Below are positions 33,993-42,686 of a stretch of 60,469 nt of DNA, piece by piece (position 1 is the first letter of the stretch; the number at the start of each line of letters is the position of its first letter). The notes under the pieces were generated by a model that was not told where the DNA came from, made no database searches, and worked only from the letters and a program-made list of their open reading frames with translations. Made by a program: the position numbers and the translations under genes. The DNA is from Prevotellaceae bacterium UBA2448 (GTDB taxonomy: Bacteria > Bacteroidota > Bacteroidia > Bacteroidales > Bacteroidaceae), in contig DDQG01000003.1 in assembly GCA_002342585.1 (NCBI GenBank), positions 12,461-72,929 on the forward strand. Reading direction: 5' to 3'.

Positions 33993-34068
33993 AATCTAAT
34001 AATTGTTTTTAATAAGGTTATTTATAAAATGATTCTGTCGAGAAAATGATAGATTTGAAATCCGTTGA

Positions 34069-34100
34069 CAAAAGTAGCTTTTTTAATTGTATATTCCAAA
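34069..34100 (-). promoter_or_regulatory. Full -33/-7 promoter for ppdK
   Basis: Minus-strand TTTG (34100-34097), a 20-base spacer and TACTTTTG (34076-34069) lie 77 bases before the ATG. Confidence 0.75.
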
Positions 34101-34156
34101 TTGTTAAATGAAAAAAGTGCAAAAATAGCATTTTTAACCATTTTTGCACAATTTTC

Positions 34157-34621
34157 TTATTTCCCTATAAGCTTAAGCATAGCTTTTGCGTCATCGTCTC
34201 CACTCTTCGCATCTTTCTTGATGTCGGCAAGGATATCCTTCCCGTGCTCTTTGTCATTCACTGCCTTCAGAAGCAGTTCTTTTGCCTTTGCTTTATCCTC
34301 TCTCACACCTTTGGCTTCCATGTAGCATTTAGCCAGACGGTACTGCGATTTTGCATGTCCCTGTGCTGCCGCTTTTTCATACCAGTACACAGCTTTTGCA
34401 TGATCCTTTGGTACGCCATATCCCTTCTGGTAGATGCGTCCCATGCGATACTGCGCCTTCTTGTGTCCTTGTTCTGCTGCAGGCTTCAGTTTTGCTATTG
34501 CTTCGGTATATTTCTCCTTGTCGTAGAGAATTTTACCTTCTTTATACAATTTTTCGGCATTTTGTGCCAGAGCTGCCAAACTCAGCATTACAGTCAGCAG
34601 CAGGGTTGTGATTCTTTTCAT
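34157..34621 (-). CDS. Secreted Sel1/TPR-repeat protein
   Basis: The 154-residue protein has a signal peptide (MKRITTLLLTVMLSLAALAQ) followed by Sel1-like repeats: AAEQGHKKAQYRMGRIYQKGYGVPKDHAKAV-type and AAAQGHAKSQYRLAKCYMEAKGVREDKAKA-type units at about 48-118. Such repeats mediate protein-protein contacts in the periplasm or at the surface. The ATG follows the DUF2007 stop by 7 bases, so the two are one operon. Confidence 0.9.
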   Translation of the reverse strand: MKRITTLLLTVMLSLAALAQNAEKLYKEGKILYDKEKYTEAIAKLKPAAEQGHKKAQYRMGRIYQKGYGVPKDHAKAVYWYEKAAAQGHAKSQYRLAKCYMEAKGVREDKAKAKELLLKAVNDKEHGKDILADIKKDAKSGDDDAKAMLKLIGK

Positions 34622-34628
34622 GTTATTA

Positions 34629-34850
34629 TTAGTTTTCGTTTTGGTTTTCGTTCAAAATCTTCTTTGCTCGTTCCAGGTCTTTTTCGTAAACGAAGACATC
34701 CACACCTGTGAAGGCTGAGATGAGTCCGCCGTACAGATTTGTCATATTCTCATTATGCAGAGCTGACGGAATACCCTCCGCCTCCAGCGCTGTTTTCAGC
34801 ACATGAGCCTCGAACGATGTGTTGCAGGTCGTGAGTCTTACGGTCATCAT
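34629..34850 (-). CDS. DUF2007-family small protein
   Basis: The 73-residue cytoplasmic protein fits DUF2007 (a PII-like ferredoxin fold), shown by TTCNTSFEAHVLKTALEAEGIPSALHNE at 7-34 and GVDVFVYEKDLERAKKIL at 49-66. The C-terminal NENQNEN is coded by GTTTTCGTTTTGG-type repeats on the plus strand, so the tail looks repeat-derived. It may start at the second Met. It is first in an operon with the Sel1-repeat gene. Function unknown. Confidence 0.82.
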   Translation of the reverse strand: MMTVRLTTCNTSFEAHVLKTALEAEGIPSALHNENMTNLYGGLISAFTGVDVFVYEKDLERAKKILNENQNEN

Positions 34851-34878
34851 TTGCTTCGTTTCTTTTTAGTTTAGAACG

Positions 34879-34886
34879 CAAATGTA
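34879..34886 (-). promoter_or_regulatory. -7 box for DUF2007/Sel1 operon
   Basis: Minus-strand TACATTTG lies 28 bases before the ATG. Confidence 0.6.
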
Positions 34887-34933
34887 GGAAAAATGTTTTA
34901 AATAAAATGTAAAAGTATCTGAAAATATATTCG

Positions 34934-34941
34934 TATCTTCG
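34934..34941 (+). promoter_or_regulatory. -7 variant box for ligase-ACP-acyltransferase gene
   Basis: TATCTTCG followed by C lies 22 bases before the ATG. It is the same variant seen before comM and purT. Confidence 0.5.
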
Positions 34942-34963
34942 CGGCAAAATATACAGAATCGTT

Positions 34964-37462
34964 ATGATAAAGGATCTAAACAAAGTTGCGATAATTGCCG
35001 GCGAGCATCGTGTAAGTTTTTCTGAGATGCTTGCTCGTGTTCAGTCTTTCGTTGATGCTGTAAAGCAGAGTAGGGGTACGAAAACCATCATTTTCAGTGA
35101 GAACCGTGAAGGTTGGATTTATGCTCTTTATGCTACGTGGGTTGCTGGCAGTATTCCTGTTCCGGTGGATGTTATGTCAACGGTAAGTGACGTAGAGTAT
35201 ATTCTTCGTGACTGCACTCCTGAGTATGTGTGGGCATCGAAGAAGAAAGCTGACGTGATGCGTAAGGCTATCCAGCAGAGTGGTATGAATATTCGCATGT
35301 TGATAATCGATGATTACGAAACTGCTCCTGTCTCTTCTCTTGTTGAAGATATGTCAAGTCCGCTTGTAAAGGGTTTTGATACACTTTATTATCAGAACGC
35401 TGACGATATGGGACTTATCGTTTATACATCGGGTACGACAGGAACTCCGAAGGGCGTTATGCTGAGTTTCGTCAATATGTTGGCAAATGTGCGTGCTGTG
35501 TCGGAGGAAGTTCCAATATATGGTCCTGAGGTGCGCAGTCTTGTGCTCTTGCCCCTTCATCATATTTTGCCGCTTATGGGTTCTGTTATAGCCCCAATGA
35601 TCAACGGTGCTGGTGTCACAATCAGTCCGTCGATGACCGGTCCCGATATTATGGCAACACTCCAGAACGGCGATGTACATATTATAATAGGTGTACCTCG
35701 TCTTTGGCAAACAATCTACAATGGTGTTAAGGCAAAGATAGACAGTTCACCTATCGCTCGTCTGCTTTTCTGGGTATGTAAGAAAGCAGATAACCCAGCG
35801 CTGTCCCGTAAGATTTTCAAAGCTGTACATCAGAAACTTGGTGGCCATTTGCAGTTCTGTGTCAATGGTGGTGCTGCTTTGCCAAAAGATGTTGCCGAGG
35901 GTATGAAGGTACTCGGTCTCGACCTGCTCGACGGTTACGGCATGACAGAGATGGCTCCTGTGATTTCCTTTACCCGTCCGGGCGAACTTGTACCGGGCAG
36001 TGTGGGCAAGGCGATGCCTTCAGTAAAAGTAAAATATGTAGATGGTGAACTTTGTGCCAAAGGTCCTAACCTCATGATGGGTTATTACAACCGTCCGGAG
36101 GAGACTGCTGCGGTAATTGACTCAGAGGGTTATATCCATACAGGAGACGTAGCTCACACTGATGCTGAGGGACACATATTTATTACCGGTCGTACGAAGG
36201 AAATTATCGTGCTTTCGAACGGAAAGAATATCAATCCGGTTGAGATAGAATATAAGATTGAGGGTTATGAGGATATGGTGAAGGAAGTGGGTGTGTGCCA
36301 GGATGGCGACCGCCTCTGTGCCATCATTGTACCAAACGAATTGTGGGCTCGCGATAAGTCTGACGACGAACTGGAACTACAGCTCAAGCGCGAGGTAATC
36401 GAACCTTATAACCAGTCTACTGAGTCCTATAAGCGTGTTCTAAGTGTTTATATCTATCATGGAGAACTGCCTCGCACTCGTATGGAGAAACTGCAGCGAT
36501 ACAAATTGCCGCAACTCCTGCAGTCAGGTGCTCATTCTGCTCCAAAACAAACTGATGCTGTAGAACCTACTTTCGAAGAATATCGCATCATAAAGAAGTT
36601 TATAGAGGAAGAAAAACGTATTGCAGTTCATGCATCAGATAGTCTTGATACAGACTTGGCTCTCGACTCACTTGATATGGTTGGTCTGCAGGCATTTATT
36701 GAAATCACCTTCGGACTGAAGATGAATTCCGAGCGCATTTCAACCTTCAAGACTGTTGGTCAATTGGCTGAGTATGTAAGTGACTACAAGACTCGTGTTG
36801 AAGTGGATCGTATTGACTGGGCAGCTATTCTCAACGAAGACACTTCATCTGCTCGTCTGCCAAAGACTTGGGCAAGTGCCAATGCTATTGTTTCTACTGC
36901 CCGAATGCTCAGCAAATCTTATTTCTCGCTGCAGGGTAGTGGTATGGAGAATATTCCTGACGGACCATACATCATGGCTGCAAACCACCAGAGCTACTTT
37001 GATGGAATGTTTATCACGTCGTTCCTTACTCGCAATCAGGTGAACAATTCTTTCTTCTATGCTAAACAAGATCATGTACGCAGCGGCTTTGCTCGTTTTA
37101 TGGCAAGTCACCACAACGTAATCGTGCTCGACCTTAACAACCTGAAGGAAAGCATCCAGATGCTTGGTGAGGCTCTGAAACGTGGTCGCAATGTCATCAT
37201 TTTTCCTGAGGGAACCCGAACAGTCACAGGTAAGTTGGGTAGTTTCAAGAAGATGTTTGCTATCCTCAGCAAGGAACTTAACGTGCCAATCGTGCCCGTT
37301 GCCATCAATGGAGCCTATGCTGTAATGCCAAAGGGCAGTAAGATGCCTAAACGTGGAAAGGTGACTGTAGAGTTCCTGAAACCAATACAGCCGCAGACTA
37401 CCGACACGTACGACTCACTCGCCGACAAGGTTCGCGATACTATCGCGGCAGTCCTCCATTAA
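34964..37462 (+). CDS. Acyl-activating enzyme fused to ACP and PlsC acyltransferase
   Basis: The 832-residue protein has three domains. Residues 1-515 form an AMP-forming acyl-CoA/ACP synthetase (YTSGTTGTPKGVMLS near 152, GYGMTEMAP near 325, HTGD near 391, GRTKEIIVLSNGKNINP near 406). Residues about 545-610 form an acyl carrier domain with the phosphopantetheine serine in LALDSLDMVGL. Residues about 650-832 form a PlsC-type acyltransferase (NHQSYFDG near 669, matching HX4D; FPEGTRT near 746). It could activate a free fatty acid, hold it on the built-in carrier and transfer it to lysophospholipid or another acceptor, like E. coli Aas but in the opposite domain order and with its own ACP. Its last 48 bases overlap ispH, which runs the other way. 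Confidence 0.9.
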   Translation: MIKDLNKVAIIAGEHRVSFSEMLARVQSFVDAVKQSRGTKTIIFSENREGWIYALYATWVAGSIPVPVDVMSTVSDVEYILRDCTPEYVWASKKKADVMRKAIQQSGMNIRMLIIDDYETAPVSSLVEDMSSPLVKGFDTLYYQNADDMGLIVYTSGTTGTPKGVMLSFVNMLANVRAVSEEVPIYGPEVRSLVLLPLHHILPLMGSVIAPMINGAGVTISPSMTGPDIMATLQNGDVHIIIGVPRLWQTIYNGVKAKIDSSPIARLLFWVCKKADNPALSRKIFKAVHQKLGGHLQFCVNGGAALPKDVAEGMKVLGLDLLDGYGMTEMAPVISFTRPGELVPGSVGKAMPSVKVKYVDGELCAKGPNLMMGYYNRPEETAAVIDSEGYIHTGDVAHTDAEGHIFITGRTKEIIVLSNGKNINPVEIEYKIEGYEDMVKEVGVCQDGDRLCAIIVPNELWARDKSDDELELQLKREVIEPYNQSTESYKRVLSVYIYHGELPRTRMEKLQRYKLPQLLQSGAHSAPKQTDAVEPTFEEYRIIKKFIEEEKRIAVHASDSLDTDLALDSLDMVGLQAFIEITFGLKMNSERISTFKTVGQLAEYVSDYKTRVEVDRIDWAAILNEDTSSARLPKTWASANAIVSTARMLSKSYFSLQGSGMENIPDGPYIMAANHQSYFDGMFITSFLTRNQVNNSFFYAKQDHVRSGFARFMASHHNVIVLDLNNLKESIQMLGEALKRGRNVIIFPEGTRTVTGKLGSFKKMFAILSKELNVPIVPVAINGAYAVMPKGSKMPKRGKVTVEFLKPIQPQTTDTYDSLADKVRDTIAAVLH

Positions 37463-38281
37463 CCATTTTGGAGTCGATGTGGCTCCGCAGATTCCGACCG
37501 ACTCAATATCTTTAAACCATTTGGGGTTTATCTCGGTGGGGTTGTCAATAAGATGAGAATTACTGTTTACGGCAAGGCACTCGCCAAAGAGTACTTTGCC
37601 GTTACTGCTTTTTTTACCGCATACGAAAAGAATGAGGTCGTGTTTTGCGGCAAACGAACGGATGTTCGGAATGCGATTAGCCACTTGTCGGCAGATAGTG
37701 TCGAAGTAGTGAAACTCTGCCGGCTGCTGTATGTGTTCTTCTATGTAACTGACTATCGAACGGAATCCCTCAAGTGACTTTGTTGTTTGTGAATATAGCT
37801 GTATATCTTTATTGAAATCCAGCCGTTTAACGTCGTTTATATTTTCTATTACTATAGCTCTGCCTTCAGTTTGTCCTACCAGTCCTATAACTTCAGCATG
37901 ACCAGGTTTTCCATAGATTACAATCTGGCGTTTATGTTGCGGGTCGGAGTCGTAGTCTGCCTTGATGCGTCGTTGCAGATTCAGTACCACAGGACATGTA
38001 GCATCAATCAGTCGTATGTTCTGCTTCTGTGCTGTGTCGTAAGTCTGTGGTGGTTCACCATGCGCCCTCAGCAACATCTTCGTATCTTTCAGGGCAGAGA
38101 GGTTGGAGTGTTCTACTGTTACCAGTCCCAGCTGGCGCAAACGTTCGCACTCCCTTCCGTTGTGTACTATATCGCCCAGACAATAGAGCGAACCGCCTTG
38201 TTGCAGTTCCTCCTCGGCTTTTCTGATTGCGGTTGTCACACCAAAGCAGAAACCTGATCCTGAGTCGATTTCTATCTTCAT
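37415..38281 (-). CDS. ispH: 4-hydroxy-3-methylbut-2-enyl diphosphate reductase
   Basis: The 288-residue protein has the IspH layout with the three iron-sulfur cysteines in GFCFGV (Cys12), DATCPVV (about 95) and DTICRQVANR (about 195), plus LRAHGEPP (about 73) and NSSH-like NSNSHLID in the active site. It performs the last step of the MEP isoprenoid pathway, giving IPP and DMAPP. It follows cmk by 15 bases on the same strand, a common arrangement in this phylum. Its 3' end overlaps the convergent ligase-acyltransferase gene by 48 bases with no terminator hairpin in the overlap. Confidence 0.96.
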   Translation of the reverse strand: MKIEIDSGSGFCFGVTTAIRKAEEELQQGGSLYCLGDIVHNGRECERLRQLGLVTVEHSNLSALKDTKMLLRAHGEPPQTYDTAQKQNIRLIDATCPVVLNLQRRIKADYDSDPQHKRQIVIYGKPGHAEVIGLVGQTEGRAIVIENINDVKRLDFNKDIQLYSQTTKSLEGFRSIVSYIEEHIQQPAEFHYFDTICRQVANRIPNIRSFAAKHDLILFVCGKKSSNGKVLFGECLAVNSNSHLIDNPTEINPKWFKDIESVGICGATSTPKWLMEDCRDSIANLVGE

Positions 38282-38296
38282 TTGGAAGTCCCTTTC

Positions 38297-39022
38297 TTAA
38301 TTCTCTCCGTTCTGGGTGGTCTTCTTTCTGAATTGTTCCAAAAGCCATTGGCTCTGTTCTTCGCGAGTCAGATGACTATTGTCCAGCAAAAGAGCATCGT
38401 CAGCCTTCTTCAGCGGACTCACCTCGCGGTGCGAGTCTATATAGTCGCGGTCCTGCACGTTCTTCAGAATCTCCTCAAATACAGGCATTGGAGCATTCTT
38501 GTCTGCCTCGGCCTTCTCCTTCAATTCGTCGAAACGGCGTTGTGCTCTCACTTCAGCCGATGCAGTAACGAAAATTTTCAGTTCTGCGTTAGGGAAAACA
38601 GCAGTACCTATGTCGCGGCCGTCCATCACGATACCTCCGTCTTTACCCATAGCCTTCTGTTGTTCGGTCAGGAATTTACGCACAAAGGGTAGGGCAGCCA
38701 CCGGACTCACGTTGTTCGATACCTCCATTTGTCTTATCTCGTCCTCCACCAGTTCTCCGCACAGATATGTGTCGGGACGTCCCTTTTCAGCATTGAACTT
38801 AAACGACACACTTACTTTGCCGGCATCGATGTCGTTCTTCAGTCCTGCCTCGTCAATCTTGCCGTCCTTCAGCAGTCCGTTTCTTAGTGCGTACAGAGTT
38901 ACAGCCCTGTACATCGCACCAGTATCTACATACACATATCCTATTTCTTTTGCCAATTGTTTAGCCATCGTACTTTTTCCGCACGATGAATGCCCATCAA
39001 TTGCAATTACAATTTTACCCAT
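38297..39022 (-). CDS. cmk: Cytidylate kinase
   Basis: The 241-residue protein has the P-loop GHSSCGKST at residues 10-18, YVDTGAMYRAVTLYAL near 31 and DGRDIGTAVFPNAELKIFVTA near 134, which together are diagnostic of CMP/dCMP kinase. It phosphorylates CMP and dCMP in pyrimidine salvage and nucleotide supply. It lies between porQ and ispH, all on the minus strand. Confidence 0.96.
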   Translation of the reverse strand: MGKIVIAIDGHSSCGKSTMAKQLAKEIGYVYVDTGAMYRAVTLYALRNGLLKDGKIDEAGLKNDIDAGKVSVSFKFNAEKGRPDTYLCGELVEDEIRQMEVSNNVSPVAALPFVRKFLTEQQKAMGKDGGIVMDGRDIGTAVFPNAELKIFVTASAEVRAQRRFDELKEKAEADKNAPMPVFEEILKNVQDRDYIDSHREVSPLKKADDALLLDNSHLTREEQSQWLLEQFRKKTTQNGEN

Positions 39023-39048
39023 TCCTTTTCTTTTGTTATTGTTTAGTT

Positions 39049-39069
39049 TGTCGATGTATCACATCGACA
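39049..39069. other. Perfect hairpin between porQ and cmk
   Basis: TGTCGATGT and ACATCGACA are perfect inverted copies around a 3-base loop. No T-run follows on the minus strand, so it is more likely an attenuating or RNA-stabilising stem than a strong terminator. Confidence 0.55.
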
Positions 39070-39073
39070 TAGT

Positions 39074-40021
39074 CTAAAAGCTATAGCTTAGATTGCCCAT
39101 AATCGAGCTGGCTCCGATATGCCATTTGCCGTAGGCGACGCCCACTTTCAACTTCTTGATATTTATACCGAAACCGATGTTCCATCCTGCCCAGTGGGAG
39201 GAGTCGAGCACCTTCATTTCGTGACTTCTGCGTACATTATATCCCAGTGCTATCCATACGTTTTGTGTTGGTAGCACGTCCACGCCGAAGATGAAATGCT
39301 GTATGAAATTCAGGTTTTTCCAGTGTGTGATGTCATCCATCGTTACACTGAATCGGATTGGTGCATTGGCGAGTTCCTGTGTGAAACCAAGACAGAGGTC
39401 GAACGGCAGTTTTTCGTGTTTGTCGTGAAAAGCCTTAAGTTGTCCTCCCAAGTTGCGGGCTACAATCGACAGTGAAGTATGTGCGTTGGCACTCAGGTAG
39501 TTAAGTCCCAAGTCCACACCCATAGCAAAAGCGTTGTAGCTGGCATAATTAGAAAACATGAACTTTGCGGTTACACCACCACTTATGCGGTCGGTCAGCA
39601 AATAAGCAAACGAGCCCTGTACGGAAACATCCGATGCCGACAGGTCGCCTATTTCTGTGCCTGTCTCGTCCGTTTCCTTCATTTTGCCATAAGAAAAGTA
39701 CTGCACGTTGGCACTCCATACACCGCGTTGTCCGGCGTTTTGAGCCCATGCAGCACTCAGTTTTGTTGTCTTTGCTACAAACGAAGTGAATCCCAGTCCA
39801 AGCGTTTTGTTCGATACGTTTGTTAGAAGGGCAGGATTTTCAAACACCAGCGAGATGTCGTCTTCGGGCAGTGTGGCATTCAAACCTCCAAGTGCTGCAG
39901 AATGCACCGACACGGGTATCGACAGATACTCGTATCCCATTGTGCCGTTCTGAGCCTGTAAGGCATGACTCCAAGTAAGAGTCATGAACGCGACCAATAT
40001 GCCTTTCCAACTTCTGCGCAT
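39074..40021 (-). CDS. porQ: Type IX secretion system protein PorQ
   Basis: The 315-residue protein has a signal peptide (to about residue 23, LQAQN) and a PorV/FadL-like outer-membrane barrel with the PorQ start GYEYLSIPVSVHSAALGG, then NPALLT near 59 and a strand-rich body ending MGNLSYSF. PorQ works with PorU, PorV and PorZ in the attachment complex that processes T9SS cargo. Other T9SS genes are not in the window. It begins 3 bases after the meaB stop, and adjacency to cmk is frequent in Bacteroidetes. Confidence 0.88.
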   Translation of the reverse strand: MRRSWKGILVAFMTLTWSHALQAQNGTMGYEYLSIPVSVHSAALGGLNATLPEDDISLVFENPALLTNVSNKTLGLGFTSFVAKTTKLSAAWAQNAGQRGVWSANVQYFSYGKMKETDETGTEIGDLSASDVSVQGSFAYLLTDRISGGVTAKFMFSNYASYNAFAMGVDLGLNYLSANAHTSLSIVARNLGGQLKAFHDKHEKLPFDLCLGFTQELANAPIRFSVTMDDITHWKNLNFIQHFIFGVDVLPTQNVWIALGYNVRRSHEMKVLDSSHWAGWNIGFGINIKKLKVGVAYGKWHIGASSIMGNLSYSF

Positions 40022-40024
40022 CGT

Positions 40025-41134
40025 TTATTCTTGTCCTTTCATTTCTGAGAAATACTCATCGAGCAGACGTTTTGCAGCCACAAACGAAGTAATCTTGCCG
40101 CCTAGCACTTCTGCCTCCATATCCTCCGTCATATCTTTTATCTTCTTATTGAAGTAGAAACTGTTGCGCAGTTGTTCGTTGATGCTCTCATACATCCAGT
40201 ATTTCGACTGTTCGTTTCTCTTATATTGGAAATAACCGCTTGCCTTTACCTTGTCGATGTAGTCGAAAATCATATCGAGTACACCGTCGATACCCAGTTC
40301 GTAAAAACCGCTATAACACCTCACTTCAGGCATCACACCGCTCTCTGGCATTGGGAACAGATGCAGGGCGTTGCGGAAATGACTTGCTGCCAGTTCTGCT
40401 TTCTCCACATTTTCTCCGTCGGCTTTGTTTATTACTATGCCGTCGGCAATCTCCATGATACCGCGTTTGATACCTTGCAGTTCGTCACCTGTGCCAGCCA
40501 GTTGTATGAGCAGGAAGTAATCGACCATAGAGTGGCAGGCTGTTTCGCTCTGTCCCACACCAACAGTCTCTACGAATATGTTGTTATATCCGGCTGCTTC
40601 GCAAAGGATGATGCTCTCGCGTGTTTTGCGTGCTACACCTCCCAAACTGCCTGCCGTTGGCGAAGGGCGAATGAACGACTTAGGATGCACCGCCAGTTTC
40701 TCCATGCGGGTCTTGTCGCCTAAGATACTTCCCTTAGTCTTTTCCGACGAAGGGTCGATGGCAAGTACGGCCAGTTTGCCGCCATCGCGTTCCAACAGAT
40801 GAACACCAAACGTATCTATCGACGTACTCTTTCCGGCACCTGGCACACCGCTGATGCCTATCCTCACCGAATTGCCGGAGTAGGGCAGGCAACCCTCGAT
40901 AACCTTCTGTGCCAGAGCCTGATGGTCAGGATGAACACTCTCAATCAGTGTGATAGCCTGTCCCAACATCGATACGTCGCCAGCCAGAATACCGTCGATA
41001 TATTCCTGCGGTTCAAACAACTTATGACGTCGTTTGCGCATCTGATTGAGGTACGGATTGATGCTTCCAGGCTGTGCCACACCGGCATTCACCTGAAGTC
41101 CAGCATATTCCGAGTTGTTCTCTACATGTTCCAT
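40025..41134 (-). CDS. meaB: Methylmalonyl-CoA mutase-associated GTPase MeaB
   Basis: The 369-residue protein has the G3E-type GTPase signature GISGVPGAGKSTSIDTFG near 92, DPSSEKTKGSILGDKTRM near 125, ETVGVGQSE near 188 and a NKAD specificity loop near 236. MeaB guards and reloads the B12 cofactor of methylmalonyl-CoA mutase, used in the propionate/succinate route. The mutase genes are outside the window. Confidence 0.95.
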   Translation of the reverse strand: MEHVENNSEYAGLQVNAGVAQPGSINPYLNQMRKRRHKLFEPQEYIDGILAGDVSMLGQAITLIESVHPDHQALAQKVIEGCLPYSGNSVRIGISGVPGAGKSTSIDTFGVHLLERDGGKLAVLAIDPSSEKTKGSILGDKTRMEKLAVHPKSFIRPSPTAGSLGGVARKTRESIILCEAAGYNNIFVETVGVGQSETACHSMVDYFLLIQLAGTGDELQGIKRGIMEIADGIVINKADGENVEKAELAASHFRNALHLFPMPESGVMPEVRCYSGFYELGIDGVLDMIFDYIDKVKASGYFQYKRNEQSKYWMYESINEQLRNSFYFNKKIKDMTEDMEAEVLGGKITSFVAAKRLLDEYFSEMKGQE

Positions 41135-41194
41135 CCTGCTGTTTTTTATATAAACGTGAAAAACTGAATTTTCGTATTTATCCTCTGCTCAAAA

Positions 41195-41228
41195 CTTACA
41201 ATTTTCAACTTACAATTTTCAACTTTCA
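41195..41228. repeat. ACTTACAATTTTCA repeat
   Basis: About two and a half copies of a unit containing ACAATTTTCAACTT separate meaB from panB. They are related to the TTGATAATTG family. Confidence 0.75.
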
Positions 41229-42047
41229 ATACTGTTCCTTTTCGTTCGGGAAGTCGCAACTCTTCACATCCTCAACATATCGACCGATAGCATCAGTCAT
41301 AATCTGGCTCAGATTAGCGTAGCGGCGCAGGAACTTAGGACTGAATCCCTGAGTCTTGCCCATCATATCGTCGATAACGAGCACTTGACCGTCGCAACCG
41401 CCACCGGCACCGATACCGATTACTGGAATCTTCAAGTCCTGAGCCACCTTCGTAGCCAGAGCAGCAGGCACCTTCTCAATAACCACAGCAAAGCAGCCTA
41501 CCTCTTCCAGGGCTTTAGCATCGCTAATCAGCTTCTGTGCCTCAGCCTCCTCCTTTGCTCTCACGGCATAAGTACCGAATTTATTGATAGCCTGCGGAGT
41601 CAGTCCCAGATGTCCACACACTGGAATGCCTGCATCCAGAATCTTCTTTACGGCTGGCAGAATCTCTACACCACCTTCCAACTTCAGAGCATCGCAGTGA
41701 GTCTCCTTCATAATGCGTATGGCATTTGCCACAGCCTCTGTCTCGTTCACCTGATATGTTCCGAAAGGCATATCGCATATAACAAGAGCTCTCTTTGTAG
41801 CTCTTACCACTGCCTTTGCGTGGTAAATCATCTGATCCAGAGTGATAGGTAGAGTAGTCCAGTTACCTGCCATTACGTTACTTGCCGAGTCGCCTACCAG
41901 AATCACGTCCATACCTGCCTGGTCAGTAATCTGAGCAGTAGTATAATCGTACGATGTAAGCATGGCAATTTTCTTGCCCTCGCGCTTCATTTCAATCAGT
42001 CGCAGTGTAGTCACCTTACGCTGATCCTCAACTAAATATCCAGCCAT
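41226..42047 (-). CDS. panB: 3-methyl-2-oxobutanoate hydroxymethyltransferase
   Basis: The 273-residue protein matches PanB throughout: KIAMLTSYDYTTAQITDQAGMDVILVGDSASNVMAG near 25-60, KLEGG near 125, VCGHLGLTPQ near 148 and IGIGAGGGCDGQVLVIDDMMG near 208. It makes ketopantoate for pantothenate and CoA synthesis. panC and panD are not adjacent. Confidence 0.96.
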   Translation of the reverse strand: MAGYLVEDQRKVTTLRLIEMKREGKKIAMLTSYDYTTAQITDQAGMDVILVGDSASNVMAGNWTTLPITLDQMIYHAKAVVRATKRALVICDMPFGTYQVNETEAVANAIRIMKETHCDALKLEGGVEILPAVKKILDAGIPVCGHLGLTPQAINKFGTYAVRAKEEAEAQKLISDAKALEEVGCFAVVIEKVPAALATKVAQDLKIPVIGIGAGGGCDGQVLVIDDMMGKTQGFSPKFLRRYANLSQIMTDAIGRYVEDVKSCDFPNEKEQY

Positions 42048-42085
42048 AATATGCTAATAAAACTTTTGTGTTTATATTTATTCAT

Positions 42086-42643
42086 TTATAAAACTTCCCA
42101 AATCAGACTTGTGTTATTATCTGCTGTGTGCAGATTGCGAATCACAGCCATCGAAACGCCAATTCTTTCAATCCATTCGTCAAGCTTGCTTGCAAGTGGG
42201 GTTGACATAAATTTTTCAGATGCAACACCGGTGGGAGTGCCTGTTTTAGAGCCGTCAACAGCAATGCCTGTGAAATTGATAGTTGGGTTAGTGTCAATAG
42301 TGTAGCTTTCATCAGTTGCAGGCACACCCTCCTTGCGCTTCAGGCTGATAGATATACCCAGCTTTGCAGGGAACTGCTTCACGATGAACGTCTTGCTCCA
42401 TGTGTCAGTAGCTTTCTCAGTCTGTTCCTGTCCGTTTGCGTCATAGTAAGTTACAAACACATCGCAAACTTCAAAAATTGTACCCGATACATTTGCCTTG
42501 TAACTTATCTCAGCACCACTAAGTTTCTTAGGTTCTTTCTTGCCAGAGCCCCCCTTGTTATCATCATTACCGCATGAAACCATCGACATGGCTATCATCA
42601 CTGTGCAGACTAAGGCAACTGCTGCCATCATAAACTTCTTCAT
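42086..42643 (-). CDS. Hypothetical lipoprotein
   Basis: The 185-residue protein has a lipoprotein signal with the cysteine in MVSCGNDD (about residue 24) and a Lys/Gly-rich linker. The remainder is probably beta-sandwich: SYKANVSGTIFEVCDVFVTYYDANGQ near 47, then KQFPAKLGISISLKRKEG near 90. I do not recognise the family; it resembles small surface or periplasmic lipoproteins of Prevotella. It stops 38 bases before panB and has its own promoter. Confidence 0.7.
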   Translation of the reverse strand: MKKFMMAAVALVCTVMIAMSMVSCGNDDNKGGSGKKEPKKLSGAEISYKANVSGTIFEVCDVFVTYYDANGQEQTEKATDTWSKTFIVKQFPAKLGISISLKRKEGVPATDESYTIDTNPTINFTGIAVDGSKTGTPTGVASEKFMSTPLASKLDEWIERIGVSMAVIRNLHTADNNTSLIWEVL

Positions 42644-42678
42644 TTTGCTTTGTTTTTGTATTTAAGTTTTCTTCTTGG

Positions 42679-42686
42679 CAAAGGTA
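42679..42686 (-). promoter_or_regulatory. -7 box for lipoprotein gene
   Basis: Minus-strand TACCTTTG lies 35 bases before the ATG. Confidence 0.65.
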
